A DNA stretch of 64,000 nt from Bretschneidera sinensis. Its lineage: Eukaryota > Streptophyta > Magnoliopsida > Brassicales > Akaniaceae. Positions 9,835 to 21,415 of the stretch are shown in pieces (position 1 is the stretch's first letter; every line of letters begins with the position of its first letter). The notes under the pieces were generated by a model. That model was not told the origin of the DNA. It saw only the letters and a program-made list of their open reading frames with translations, and ran no database searches. Made by a program: the position numbers and the translations under genes. The stretch is taken from positions 47,902,001 to 47,966,000 of the forward strand of contig CM043697.1 of assembly GCA_023935145.1 (NCBI GenBank), in the 5' to 3' direction.

Positions 9835-11463
9835 TTTTGGGTTCTATCTCTTATTTTCCCTTTTCCTCAGATTATTTTTCGTTATTTTATTTTTCTCATT
9901 TTAGTGATTTTTCTACATTTTATGTGCTAACCTAACATATGGTGGGAATCTTAAGGGTACACCATAGTTGTTTTCCTTTTGTTGTCTTATTTTATGTTGT
10001 AGATTGGAATTTCAGCAAGAAGAATGGCATGCAATTCCCTGGTGGTACACCTTTTTCAGCACCTGTGCACTCGTGCTTACAAAGAGAGTTTTTCTTTACT
10101 TTCTCTTTAACGTTGAGGACAATGCAAATTTTAAGTTGGGGGTGGAGACCTATTTCTTAAAAATTGCTTGGTGTTACTTTCCTTTACCCTTTGTTTTTAG
10201 CATGTTTGGTGTTAGCCTTAGAGTTTATTCACATGTCAATGATATGAGTTTAATTGAGATAGCATATAGCATTTAGAAGAAGTTAAATCTTGCTTTGGTT
10301 TGAAATTAATTTAAGTATCAATCTTCATTTGGTTTGAGACTCTAGTTTGTGGTAAGATTGTATGATTAGTCTAAAACATTTAGAGAAGTTTTATGTGTGA
10401 TTGCTTTGTGAATACTTTTGCGATTTCAACAAGCTCTAGAACTTACTTGATAACCACTTGAGGCGAATTCTTAGAATGTACATTACTTAGGATATGATAT
10501 AGGCCATTTTTGGACCGTTTGACAAACCCACCATTGCTATATTTACCACTAGTCACCTATTTGAGCCATTTTTCTTGAAAAAGAATTTGAGCCTTGTTTC
10601 TTTCAATAGCCCACTTGCTCACCTTTATGAGCCAAAAAAAATATTTTATCCTTACCTTCCTCTTAAAAGAACTTAGCTATAAACATTTGTTGAGAAGCAC
10701 TTAAAAGGAGTAAGGATCACTACCATAACCCAAGTACATTAAAGGAGATAAGTTGGGGGTTATGGAAAAGAAAAGAAAAACGGAAAAGGAAGTGAATTGT
10801 CTTATGCCAAAATACAAAAAAAAAATAGAAAAAAAAAAGAAAAGAGAAATGAATTATGGCAAAGAAAGAAGAAAAGAAAAGAAAAGTGGTGATTAGAGAA
10901 AAATGCTCGAAAAATAGTTGAAAAAGTTGGGTGTTGAAGTAAGGTTATCTAGTGCTTAAAAGTGGTTGTGTTTAAAGCTAAGAGATTGAGTTCTTTTACT
11001 TATGAATCCTTCCCATTCTTTCTTAACCTTTACCTTAGCCTAACGTTACAAGCTTATTAAAGACCTATTGATCCAATGTAATGTGATTTTTCTACAATAG
11101 TGGAGAATGGTTTGAAATGTAAGCCCATGGAGCTTGTTTTTGTGATTGATGTCACGCAATTTATCATGTTTTAGAGCTCAAGACTTGTATTCATGAATGT
11201 CATGCATAAATTCATCCAGATGTTCGGATTAATGGATTGTGGTAAGATGGATGTTAAGAGTCGATAACAATTTTAAGATTGATGTTTAGATTACTTTGAA
11301 CATGGGTGAAATTTAATGATTCTATGTGTTATGTGCTATGTGAAATTTTTGAGACAAAATGTGAATTACTCTTGGTTAACACTAATATTGCTCTACTTTG
11401 TTGTGATCCCCACCGAAAAATTCATCTCTTGTTTTCGCTTGAATTGCTAGGGACTAGCAATAA

Positions 11464-11478
11464 GCTAGTTGGGGGTTG
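11464..11478 (+). other. Polypurine tract of Athila A
   Basis: AGCTAGTTGGGGGTTG directly precedes the 3' LTR, the place where plus-strand DNA synthesis is primed. E has the same tract at the same position on the minus strand. Confidence 0.75.
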
Positions 11479-12863
11479 TGATGAGAGCTATAAAATGCAA
11501 CTTAATAGTACTTAATTGTTAGCATTTTATAGTTGATCTAGGTTTTAATTGCACTTTTATATGTTAACAACTCTAAAGTATCATCTTTGGATCACTAATT
11601 TGTTTTGATGCATTTTCAGGTATTTTGAGTCTTAAAGAGATAGAAAAGCTATTGTTTAATGAAGCACAAAGATTCCATGTATACTGGAGCAAAGGAGTGC
11701 TTTCGAAAAGGATAAACAAAGAGATCCAAGCATGTGCACCGTGCCCTAGAACTAGCTGGGCCGCACCCTCCAGAACAGAGGTTAAAGCAACCAAAGAAGG
11801 CCATTAGGTCAGGGTTCACCTTGGACTAAGGGGCACCGCACCCTGAGGTGTGAGATACACCCTTGATTAATCTAGGGTGCACCATGAAGGGCTGAGGTGC
11901 ACCTGGATGGAGCTGGGGTGCACCTTCCAGAAAGTTCACAAGGCTGGCCTAAAATCGAGCCTAGGCGCGAGAAAATCCAAGCCTAGGCACGAACACGAGC
12001 TTTGCCCTCTGAGTTAGGTCTGAATTAGGTCTTTAATGATTGTTTAAAACACTACAACACCCTTAGATCCTTGTATTACAAATAGATCACTTAGAGTTTG
12101 ATATTATTCATTGATTAAGCTGGAAGACTCAAGGAAGCAGCAACGTCTCCTCCATCAAAGTGTTCAACCATGAGCCCCATGGATACCTAATCTCCAAGCA
12201 AGGCGAAGGGATGAATCCCTAGGTGTAGTTGTTCCTATTTTTCTTTATTTGATTCAGTTGTAATAGAGCTTTATCGTTAAGATATTGTTATGATTTACTT
12301 TTTAATCTAATTATAAGATTTCATCTAATCCAGTGATTGTATCTTTCTCCTTGATATAAATTTAGTCATGCTTTTCTTATGTCAAGATTGTTTGGGTATG
12401 ATTGAGTCCAGTAGGTTTATCCTTTAGGCTTGTCCATTACTGCAATATTTTCATAAAATATATATTATCGTTTCTTGATAAACCTATAGGATAGATCATG
12501 TGTGCATGAATCGAAAATAAAAAGTATTTCATAACAATCAAATTTGGGTTTATACATGTTCCCATTGAATATTTGTCGATTGCAGGTTTGGGATATGAAA
12601 CGTGCAATTGAGATAAAAACAACTTAATCAAGTTAGGATTAGGGCAATGAACCTAGTTAGGATTCCCGGATCCTTGTTGTCCCTCTATTATATTTTACAA
12701 CCTACACAATTACTTCATCATCGATTTCGGATTCTCAATTTATTTTGATTATATCGTCTCATATTAAAGTTTACATCTTTCTTCATAGTTAACTTGTCTC
12801 TCTGTGGAATCGACACCCCAAAGTTGTGCTACAACTACCGCATTACTGTTTTGGGTGTAATCA
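11479..12863 (+). repeat. 3' LTR of Athila A (1385 bp)
   Basis: Starts TGATGAGAGC and ends GTAATCA, matching the 5' LTR end at 3388. A GC-rich block with repeated GGGTGCACC and GCCGCACCC words spans 11735-11990. A decayed TATA-like ATTACAAATAG follows at about 12074; E has ATTATAAATAG there. The conserved R/U5 segment (CCATGG, CTCCAAGCAAGGCGAAG, GGGATGAATCCC) is at about 12173-12232. The LTR ends inside the Athila X LTR. Confidence 0.92.
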
Positions 12864-13575
12864 ATACTACATGCATACGTTGATCAGACACAGACATATG
12901 AGGAATTTAAATAAAAACATGTATTAATCAAGTTAAGCAACACAATGTAAATATCGCAAATGCACCAATACTGAATTTATTTAGTAAACATAATTAGGGC
13001 TTCAACCAAGCCCTTACTAAAAGTTTACTTACACATAATAAAAATAAAGGAAAGAAGAAACCCAAGAGGAGAGTCGTCAATTCTTCTCCACAGTTTCCTT
13101 CTCTGATATCTCCGAACAGAAACTAAACTAAAAGGAAGATATGCTCCTCAAAATGGAGATCCTTTTTTTGTGTTTTACAGGCCTATTTATAAGGTTTAAG
13201 TAACCCTGGAAACCTTAGGAGTCTAAAAACAAAACCCTAATTTATTTCCAAAATAGGTTCTGTTGTTTTACTGTTTACTACCGTACGTGTGCGCTCGATC
13301 ACAGTCTCCTTACGCTCGATCGCACTGGTGTGCGTGAGCCTTCTTTGTGTGCGCACGAGCGCAGGTGCTGTGCGCTTGATCGCACCTACCAGATGACAGT
13401 TTTTTCTAGCTTTTCTCTTTAAGCCCGAGAAGCTTCCAAATTGCTTTCTTTTCTCCAAAAACCTATAAAAACATGTAAAACACATAAAGGAAGTAAAATA
13501 GAATAAAATATGCAAACTAAGAGCTTAACAGATGTAAATTAAAGGGCTTAAATATGAATATTTAAGCTCCTATCA
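12864..13575 (-). repeat. Athila X: 5' LTR fragment, AT1-type
   Basis: On the minus strand it starts TGATAGGAGC at 13575 and matches the AT1 LTR through the box array, TATA box (TATAAATAG, about 13191-13183) and CATGCATACG landmarks, until it is cut at 12864 by the insertion of Athila A. The rest of X is to the left of A, outside the window. X is inserted in the RT of copia P; CATGG at 13576-13580 is the likely target duplication. Confidence 0.88.
13290..13384. repeat. Decayed TGCGCTCGATCGCA box array in the Athila X LTR
   Basis: Four units begin at 13290, 13311, 13350 and 13371. They read TGCGCTCGATCACA, TACGCTCGATCGCA, TGCGCACGAGCGCA and TGCGCTTGATCGCA. Three of the four single-base changes from the AT1 box are CG to CA or TG transitions. 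Confidence 0.8.
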
Positions 13576-14347
13576 CATGGCCAAGATCCTTCATCTCAAA
13601 CTCCTCACTAAGTTGAGTCTTCAATTTTCTTATTCTCTCCATGTTGCTCCCAACCAGCAACATATCATCAACATAGATCAGGATGATCACCACTTCCTCC
13701 ACCTTATGCCCCTTGTAATACAAGCATGAATCATAGTAGCTCCTCATGAAACCTAGGCTGGTTACAAAGGAATCGAACCTCTTATTCCATTGTCGAGGTG
13801 ATTGCTTCAGGCCATATAGAGATTTCTTCAGTTGGCACACCAAATATCCCTGCCTTCCTTCCTCATGGCCTTCGGGTTGCCTCATGTAGATGGTTTCATC
13901 AAGCTCTCAATGTCAGAACGTTGTCTTCACATCCATTTGCTCAATTTTCCAATTGAATTGGACCACCAATGCTAACACTATCCTTATTGTCTTGTATTTC
14001 ACAACTAGTGAGAATATTTCGGTGAAGTCTATGCCTTCTCTTTGTGTGAACCCCTTCGCTACCAGCCTAGCTTTATACTGGACTTCATCCCCTGGAGTGT
14101 TCCCTTCTTTGATCTTGTAGATCCATCTACAATCCACAACTCTCTGTTTTTCTAGTTTGGGCACCAATACCCAAGAGTTGTTCTTCCTCAAAGAATCCAT
14201 TTCTTCCTCCATAGCTAGCTGCCACTTTGATGAATCCTTACACTCCATGGCATCCATGTAAGTTTCTGGTTCAACCATCCCTTTTTCTGTCCAAGGAGCT
14301 ACTACATTAGCATCCGCAAACCTATATCTCAAAGGTGGTCTGACCAC
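13576..14347 (-). pseudogene. Reverse transcriptase of copia P (N-terminal and middle part)
   Basis: From 14347 downwards on the minus strand: WQLAMEEEMDSLRKNNSW, VDCRWIYKIKEG, YKARLVAKGFTQREGIDF, then KKSLYGLKQSPRQWNKRFDS and the catalytic LIYVDDMLLVGS. A break near 13890-13913 joins QMDVKTTF to MRQPEGHEEG in another frame. Coding ends at about 13576 after FEMKDLG, where the Athila X LTR begins. YVDD is intact. The rest of RT and RNase H is not in the window. Confidence 0.88.
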
Positions 14348-14489
14348 CTCCTTTCTCGGTCCCTTGTGAGCTGGTAGTCATTCTGATTTGCTACATCAAC
14401 CTCTTCTAGTTTAGCCTCCTCTTAAGTTTCTTGAGCTTGGCCTTCATCAATGGGCTCTACCTAGTCTGAACCCTCTTACATTTCTTGCT

Positions 14490-15504
14490 CTACCTGAACT
14501 GAATTCTCCATGATGTGATGCTCCACAAATTCTGGATTGGTTTGCTCACTATCCCTGCAGGGTTAGTTTTCGCCAAGTAGGGAAATAACAATTCATTAAA
14601 AATAACATCCCTACTTATTATTAGTTTCATTCCTTTTGGTTCTAAGGACCATAACCTATATCCCTTAACCCCATCACCATACCCTAGAAATACACATTTT
14701 CTAGACCTTGGGTTAAGTTTATCATCCTTTTGATGTGCATATGCAGCACACCCAAAAGTCCTAAGGTTGCTCAACTCAGGGGGTTCCCCACTCCACAATT
14801 CCATAAGATTCTTGATCTCTAAAGCTCTAGAGGGTGATCTATTAACCAAGTACACAGTTGTAGACACAGCTACTCCCCAAAAATATTTTGGTAAACTGGA
14901 CCCAATTAACATGCACCTAACCTTTTTCCATAAAGGTTTTATTCATCCTCTCAGCAACTCCATTTTGTTGAAACATTGTTACAACCGTTCTATGTCTTAG
15001 AATGCCATTTAATTCACAGAATTGATCAAAATCCTTATTAAAAAATTCTAAGCCATTATCGGTTCTTAACACCTTAACTACCCTGCCCATTTGAGTCTCC
15101 AGCAACTTTTTCCATACCACAAATTCATTTAAAGCATCTGATTTATTTTTAAGCAAATAAACCCAAACCACTCTTGAATAATCATCAATTAAAGATAGAA
15201 AGTAACAATTACCTCCCTGTACTGGTGTCCTTGCTAGTCCCCAAAGATCTGCATAGATGTAGTCAAGAATCCCTTTAGACTTGTGCACTCTGGTGTTGAA
15301 GATGACCCGATGTTGCTTCCCAAGAATGCAACTCTCACAGAAATCTAGTTTCTCTACTTTGTCACCACCAAGTAGACCATCCTTGCTAAGAACTTGTAGC
15401 CCCTTTTTGATCATATGTCCCAAGAAATTGTGCCAAAGTGTTGCCTTATCCATCTCAGCCATCAAGCTTGCTACTTGATCCTTGATTTCTGTCTCACCGA
15501 TCAT
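14490..15504 (-). pseudogene. Integrase of copia P
   Basis: Begins with the gag-pre-integrase/zinc part (LWHNFLGHMIKKGLQVLSKD, then CESCILGKQHRV). The core follows: YIYADLWGLARTP (first D), VLRTDNGLEF (second D), QQNGVAERMN (E), and then CVFLGYGDGVKGYRLW of the C-terminal part. A frame change near 14915 separates the last quarter. All three catalytic acids are kept. The C-terminal SRDVIFNE segment reaches about 14570. Confidence 0.87.
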
Positions 15505-15604
15505 CTCATAAAGTCTTGATTTCTGCTTTGATCACTATCAATGAACCCTTGGATACCTTGATCTTTCCTCCCTCAGCTTTGTATGTATACCCCATGGAAT
15601 CCAG

Positions 15605-15823
15605 CTACCCTAATGAGATCAAATTCCTTCTCAAATCTGGGAAATACCTTACATTTCGCAGCAGCCTTGTGACTCCATCAAACATCCTCAGCTGGATGTC
15701 TCCTATCCCCCTCACTTGGCAAGAATTGTAATTCCCCAAGAAAACCCTTCCAGCATTGATCTCCTTAAAATTATTAAACCATTCCTTGTGAGGGCACATG
15801 TGATAAGTGCACCCGGAATCCAT
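15605..15823 (-). pseudogene. Protease of copia P
   Basis: The copia aspartic protease signature MDSGCTYHMCPHKEWF is seen at the start of this frame, with the catalytic D-S-G intact, followed by GIGDIQLRMFDGVTRLL and PDLRRNLISLG. Q has DIGC and R has DFGC at the same site, so P is the only one of the three with a canonical active site. It lies between gag and the pre-integrase segment. Confidence 0.82.
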
Positions 15824-15849
15824 AATCCATTTCTTACTGCCTCACTTCC

Positions 15850-16366
15850 TGCTCACATTTGAGTGCACAATAAGAATATCATCATGCTGTTCTCCTTTGG
15901 CAACCGAAGCCTCTCCATTGTTGGTATGGCTTCTCCCTCTCTAATTCTACAACCTCTTCTTGCAATCTTTCTTGAAATGACCCTCCTTGTTGCAGTAGAA
16001 ACATCACCTTCCTCCAAACTTCTGTTTAGAATGCGATCTCCCATGGCTCTGCCCTCTACCTCTTGATTTCTCCTAGTAGTTGCCATGAATGTTACTACCA
16101 TTCTGAGTTGCTGGCCTTCCTATCACGAACAACCCTTCCCCACTTGATGCCTCCCTACTCTTGGCTTTGAAATCATGAGCCCTTATAGCATTGACCACAA
16201 TTTCTTTGGTTAGTGTATCTCTTCCATATATAATTGAATTAATTAAACTATCAGAACAATCAAGAACAAAATTTAATAACATAACAGCCAATTGTTGATC
16301 CGGGAATTTATTACTACAACTAGCCAAATCTTGAACTAGTTTATTAAAAACATCAAGATTATCTTG
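15850..16366 (-). pseudogene. gag: Gag of copia P, C-terminal part
   Basis: Minus strand, reading into the C element boundary: VNAIRAHDFKAKSREASSG, FVIGRPATQNGSNIHGNY, then an RG/SH-rich basic stretch and a zinc-knuckle segment with scattered frameshifts. At 16366 it is interrupted by Athila C (TSD TCTTG) and resumes at 25645. The uninterrupted copy in R (around 40660-40690) reads ATTATCTTGCAACTC across this point. Confidence 0.82.
16362..16366. repeat. Target site duplication TCTTG, left copy (Athila C)
   Basis: Identical to 25645-25649. The undisturbed site in copia R carries a single TCTTG, which confirms a 5-bp duplication made by integration. Confidence 0.93.
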
Positions 16367-17559
16367 TGATTATGCCTAAAGTATAACGCGGTAGTTGTAG
16401 CACAGCTTTGGGGTGTCGATTCCATAGGGAAACAAGTTAATTACAAGAGAAGATGGAATCTTTAACACGAACGATAAAAGTTGAACGAGAGAATTTGAAT
16501 AATAAAGTAAAGTGATATGTGAATTGTGTAATTGTAATGAAAACTATAATGGAAGCAACATGGTTCCGGAAATCCTCCCTAGGTTTATTGCCTTATTCCA
16601 ATCTCAATTCAGTTGTTTTTATCTCGATTACAAGTTTCACATCCCACACATATAAACCCTAATGCAATTGTTATGAAATACTTTTTACTTTCAAGCACAC
16701 ATGACCTAACGTATACGATTATCAAGAAACGACAATATATCATAATGACAATACTGCAGTAATGGACAAATCTATAAGAGAAATCTACTAGACTCAATCA
16801 CACCTCAACAACATCACATAAGAAGAGAATGACTAGATTTATATGAGGGAGAAAGATACAATCACCAGATTAAGGGGAAATCTTCTAATTAGATAAAAAA
16901 GTAAATTGTAACAATGTTTAATGAAAATAAATCCATACTACAACTGAATCAAGAAAAGAAAATAAGAACAACTACACCTAGGGATTCACCCCTTTGCCTT
17001 GCTTGGAGATTAGCTGGCCATGGAGCTCATACTTCCTTTAGTTGCCTCCGGCCTCTCAATGATCTCTCCCTCGGTAGCAAAGCTTCGGAGATTCCTCAGC
17101 TTGCCCTCCAAAAGTTCTTTGGATTCCTCCTAAAGGCCCTTTGGATTGCTCCCAAAGGCCCTCTGGATCTGATCCCAGTTGATGCTCAAAGCTGAAGTGG
17201 AGAGGGGCTTTAATAGGGAAACTCCGGAAGTACTATGTGTTTTCTAACCGATGTGGGATTCTGCCCGAGTGCTCTCGATCGCAGCTTGGTGCTGCAAAGT
17301 ACTTTTAGTCGATGTGCGATGGCGCGTATGTGCTCGATCGCAAGTGCACTCGATCATATTGCTTCTGCACTCGATCGCAGTGCCGGCAGCAACTCTTTGT
17401 TCTTTTAAGCCCAACAGCTCCCAAAGTGCTTCTTTTTATTTAAAAACCTACAAAACATAGAAAACCCAGAAAACACATGAAATAAAGTGAAATAACACAA
17501 CTAAGAACCTAACAACTGTAAATTAAGGGTCTTAAATATGACTATTTAAGCACTTATCA
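16367..17559 (-). repeat. 3' LTR of Athila C (1193 bp)
   Basis: Bounded by TGATTATGCC (16367) and CTTATCA (17559) on the plus strand. Compared with the 5' LTR it lacks a 19-20-base box unit near 17285 and a segment near 16645. Its TATA site is altered (CTATTAAAG on the minus strand, versus CTATAAAAG in the 5' LTR). Four box units remain at 17270, 17329, 17345 and 17366, all changed at least once in the first half. Confidence 0.92.
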
Positions 17560-17575
17560 CACCCCCCAACTTATA
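17560..17575 (-). other. Polypurine tract of Athila C
   Basis: The minus strand reads TAAGTTGGGGGGTG directly before the LTR start. A second similar tract lies at about 18641-18654. Confidence 0.75.
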
Positions 17576-18850
17576 TATTGCTAGTCCCTTAGCAATACAA
17601 AACTAAAACTAAATGGAAAACAAAGAACACAATGATGAATCCATCATTCATAGTATCCTAAAATTTAAGGATCATACAAAACTATGATATTCAGTAATGA
17701 GCAAACTTAAAATGTAAACCCATCTTCATAATGAATAGGAATTCTAAAATATAAATACTTACAAAAGGCAGGCTAAGGCATCACACATCTGACTCAGTAT
17801 AAAGTGAATTAGCATAAAATGATGAGGCTTCTAAATAATTTCAAAGTGTAATGTCTCAAGATTCACAGAATTTCTCATCAGAATGAACAATGATGGCATA
17901 GTTTTATTTTTTTTTCTCTTTTATTATGAGGCTCTGCTATGTTTAGTTCCCTTAAGCTTTCTAATTTACCCATGTAGCGAGTGTTGAGTCAATGACTCCC
18001 AAACCAGATGGTTTTAGGGCATTAGGTGTAAAGACAGCCCTCAAGACTTACTAACTCGAGTCAAAAAGGCTACGAAAGTAAATTGGCCTTAATGCTACCA
18101 AGCAAAATTCTCACCTTTTGACATGAACACTCACTGCTTACTGAGGCAAGAGGTCCAGTTACTCAGCGAAAATTTTCTCAATGATCATTATGAATATAAT
18201 TCCCACCTTTTGACGTGAACACTCACTGCTTACTGAGGCAAGAGGTCCAGTTACTCAGTGGAAAGTTTATCAATGATCATTCTTAGCATTTTTCTTTTTT
18301 TTTATATATATAATTTTTTTGCTCTTGTATGCCCAAGTGTTCATCTAACAAGTCATCCAGTTTCAGTTAAGCCATGGAAACATACATATTGAAATTATAT
18401 GTCATACCTCACACTATTTTGTGCTAATGTACTCATGTCAGATTAGGTCAAACATGTGAATTCTCAAATGCCTAAAGTAAGTAACAAAATTTTAAAATTC
18501 TATCATCAAATCATGTGTTCAAGATTTTAAGCTCACCAATGACATCACATCATAGTATTGTTTAGATCAACCAAAATTTTAAAAACAACATGAACATGCA
18601 TTTATCTCCTCTTAAAAAAAATACTGAAGTTGCAACACTACCCCCCAACTTAATTGAAACATTGTCCTCAATGTTTAAGAATCAAATAAGGGTAGAATAC
18701 ACCTGATGAATGATGTGGGTAGCCTGCGATGTACCAAAAATGGTAACCTGAATTGACAAAAGAAAACTAACCTGCAAACAAAAAGAAAAAGAAAGAAAAT
18801 ACAAGAAAAACTAAAATAAAGCAAAACAAATCATACCTACGTGGTGTGGT
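17576..18850 (-). other. 3' noncoding region of Athila C
   Basis: 1.3 kb between integrase and the 3' LTR with no ORF longer than background. It contains a 92-bp tandem duplication (18112-18287) and a second PPT-like tract next to the phrase ATTGTCCTCAATG (about 18641-18680); A and E have similar tract-plus-phrase units. No envelope-like ORF is seen. Confidence 0.7.
18112..18287. repeat. 92-bp tandem duplication in Athila C 3' region
   Basis: The two copies start at 18112 and 18204 and share CACCTTTTGAC, TGAACACTCACTGCTTACTG and AGGTCCAGTTACTCAG, with few differences. The copies are about 90 percent identical by eye. Confidence 0.85.
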
Positions 18851-19960
18851 CATGGTGAGTAGACCGGATCCATTAGTGGAATGTCTTCCACCTCCAGATC
18901 TTGCCTATCAATTAAAATCTTAAGACACTGACCATTTACTTTAAAAGTCCGACCATCCCTAGTATCCTCTATTTTTACTGCCCCATTTTCAAAAGCATTT
19001 TTTTACTATAAAAGGGCTGGTCCACCTCGACCGAAGTTTGCCTGAGTGCTTATGGAGTCTAGAATCATATAAGAACACCCAGTCATTAGGTTTAAATGTT
19101 TTTCTCAAAATGTTTTTGTCATGGAATACTTTCATTTTAGCCTTATAGATTCTAGAGTTCTCATAAGCATCATTTCTTAATTCCTCTAACTCGGTCAACT
19201 GATATTTCCTAAGCTTACCTGCCTCTCCTATGTCAAGATTAAAAGACTTGATAGCCCAATAAGCTTGATGCTCGAGCTCTACAAGCAAGTGGTAAGGATT
19301 TCCAAAAACAAGCCGATAAAGTGACATACCTAAGGGAGTTTTAATGGCTGTACGGTAAGCCCAAAACGCATCAACTAGTCTCAACGACTAATCCTTGCGA
19401 TCTAGGTTAACTTTTTTTTCTAAAATTTGTTTAATTTCCCTATTAGCCAGCTCTACTTGTCCACTAGTCTGAGGGTGGTAGGTAGTAGAAATTTTATGTA
19501 ACACCCCATATTTTCTCTTTAAGGCTTCAAAAGAATGGTTGCAAAAATGTGTACCTCGATCACTAATTATAGCACGTGGGGTATCAAATCGAGATAGCAC
19601 ATTTTCTTTAAGAAATTTAATTACCATTCTCTTAACGTTGGTTCAGCAAGCTGCTGCCTCCACCCATTTAGATATATAATCTATTGCCACGATGATATAT
19701 TGGTATCCGAAGGAAAGAGGAAAGGGTCCCATAAAATCAATGCCTCAACAATCAAAGATTTTAACCACTAAAATAGGGTTTAACGGCATTATATTTCGGT
19801 GAGACACAGCTCCTAACTTCTGACACTTCTCATATGACTGATAATAGATGTTTGCATCCTTAAACAAGGTAGGCCAATAAAATCCACACTGCAAATTTTT
19901 TGCAGCAGTTTTTTTCATTGAAAAGTGCCCTCCACAAGCTTGGGAATGACAAAATTCCAA
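18850..19960 (-). pseudogene. Integrase of Athila C
   Basis: On the minus strand: zinc domain with HSQACGGHFSMKKTAAKN and YQSYEKCQKLGA (a Cys changed to Tyr), core IISDRGTHFCNHSFEAL and GQVELANREIKQILE, and a C-terminal part with [18 protein letters not shown] and [11 protein letters not shown]. Frames change at about 19385, 19630 and 19745 with stops between. The segment with the first catalytic Asp lies in a short out-of-frame stretch near 19640-19745. Confidence 0.85.
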
Positions 19961-20038
19961 GACGTTAGCAATCTCTTCATTAGGGATGCAACGCCTTAAA
20001 ATTTGGTCAGGGTAGTACTTAAAAAGGTAGGGGTCATC

Positions 20039-20575
20039 TCAATAGAAATTACATACCTCATATAAGAATTTCTTCTTGTCTTGAGCGCTCCAATCCATTG
20101 CTATCTCACCTGTAGCCAAATAATTCACGATGTGACCAAACCATGGTAAAGAAGTAACGGAGAGTAAATGCTCATCGGGAAAGTCATCTTTGATTAGCTT
20201 GTCGTCAGAGGTGTCCTCAAATGTGAGCCTTGATAGATGGTCAACCACTACATTCTCTACTCATTTTTTATCTTTGATGGTGATGTCGAATTCTTGTAGG
20301 AGTAGGATCCATCATATTAGTTGTGCTTTAGCATCCTTTTTTGTAAGAAGGTACTTAAGGGTTGCATGATCTATAAAGATAAGAATAGGGGAACCAATTA
20401 AATAAGCACAAAATATATCTAAGGCAAATACTACAGCTAACAATTCTTTTTCAGTTGTGGAGTAATTCATTTGAGCACTATTTAAAGTCTTACTAGCATA
20501 GTAAATGACAAAAGGTTTTCCCTCTCTTCGCTGTCCAAGAATAGCACCTACAGCGTAGTCACTAGCATCACACAT
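20039..20575 (-). pseudogene. RNase H and connector of Athila C
   Basis: RNase H motifs [18 protein letters not shown] (Asp), [15 protein letters not shown] (Glu) and FIDHATLKYLL (Asp) are seen, followed by a stop near 20310 and then [15 protein letters not shown] leading to integrase. The order and spacing match Athila A. Confidence 0.85.
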
Positions 20576-21415
20576 AATTTAAAAATGTAACATCAAATCT
20601 GGTGACTGCATTATAGGTGCAGAAGTAAGCTTACTAATCAGTGTTTTAAAGGCTCCTTAACAGGCTTGAGTCCATTCAAAGGGGGTGTCTTTAACTAGGA
20701 GGGCACATAGTGGTCTAGATATGTTCTAAAATTTTTTTATGAACCTCCTATAAAAACCAACATGACCAAGGAAAGATCTCACATCCTTTATTGTCTTAGG
20801 AGTAGGTAATTTAGAAATTAATTCAATCTTAGATTGATCAACCTCTATTCCTTTATAAGAGACAATATGCCCTAAGACAATGCCGGATGGTACCATGAAA
20901 TGGCATTTTTCCCAATTTAAAACCAATTCTTTTTCCTCACAGCGAATCAATACTCTTTTTAAATTCATTAAGCATACATCAAATGAAGATCCAAAAACAG
21001 TTAGGTCATCCATAAAAACCTCCATGCAATTTTCAACCATGTCACTAAAAATACTCATCATACAACGTTGAAAAGTGGTAGGGGCATTACACAATCCAAA
21101 TGGCATCTTACAAAAAGCATTGGTGCCAAAGAGACAAGTAAAAGTGGTTTTTTCTTGGTCTTCTAATGCAATTTCTATTTGATAATAACCAGAATAACCA
21201 TCTAGAAAACAGTAAAAGGGATGACCAGCTACACACTCAAGAATTTGATCAATAAAAAGGAGTAGGAAGTGGTCTTTCTGGGTTGTAGCATTTAATTTTC
21301 TGTAATCAGTGCACGTACGCCACCCGGTCACAAGTTTGGTAGGGACTAGCTCTCCTAGGTCATTCTTTACCACAGTGACCTCGGACTTTTTAGGGACGAC
21401 TTGTGTAGGGCTTAC
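20576..21415 (-). pseudogene. Reverse transcriptase of Athila C
   Basis: A 215-codon open stretch (21373-20726) covers most of RT: CTDYRKLNATTQKDHFLLLF, CFLDGYSGYYQIEIALED, MPFGLCNAPTTFQRCM, catalytic FMDDLTVFGSSFD, and SFLGHVGFYRRFI. A stop near 21415 separates it from the protease-RT spacer, and stops near 20640-20725 from RNase H. It is the longest continuous RT frame in the left nest. Confidence 0.88.

Larger units (their letters stand above)
8931..11478 (+). other. 3' non-pol (envelope-position) region of Athila A
   Basis: Athila elements often have an extra ORF or a long untranslated region between integrase and the 3' LTR. Here the first part (about 8940-10030) holds a T-rich tract, a GC-rich block (9130-9290), an AAATAAAA TATA-like site, a CT-rich stretch and a small ORF. 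The rest (about 10030-11478) has no long ORF and matches the 3' region of E on the opposite strand. Three copies of an AGTTGGGGGT purine motif occur at about 10132, 10750 and 11467. No signal peptide or membrane segment typical of an envelope protein was found. Confidence 0.65.
2698..12863 (+). mobile_element. Athila A: degenerate Ty3/gypsy Athila-type retrotransposon
   Basis: Order on the plus strand: truncated 5' LTR (2698-3388), decayed tRNA-Asp PBS, gag, protease, RT, RNase H, integrase, a 2.5-kb region in the envelope position, a polypurine tract and a complete 3' LTR (11479-12863). AT1 is inserted in the 5' LTR. A itself is inserted in the LTR of Athila X: X sequence resumes at 12864, and ATACT there is the likely target duplication whose partner is outside the window. 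Numerous stops and frameshifts make it defective. Element E on the minus strand is the same subfamily, with matching LTR, pol and 3' regions. Confidence 0.9.

Noticed and set aside
15853..16101. 82-codon minus-strand ORF rich in Arg
   Set aside because: An off-frame reading of the copia P gag zinc-knuckle region; similarly 40243-40455 in copia R.
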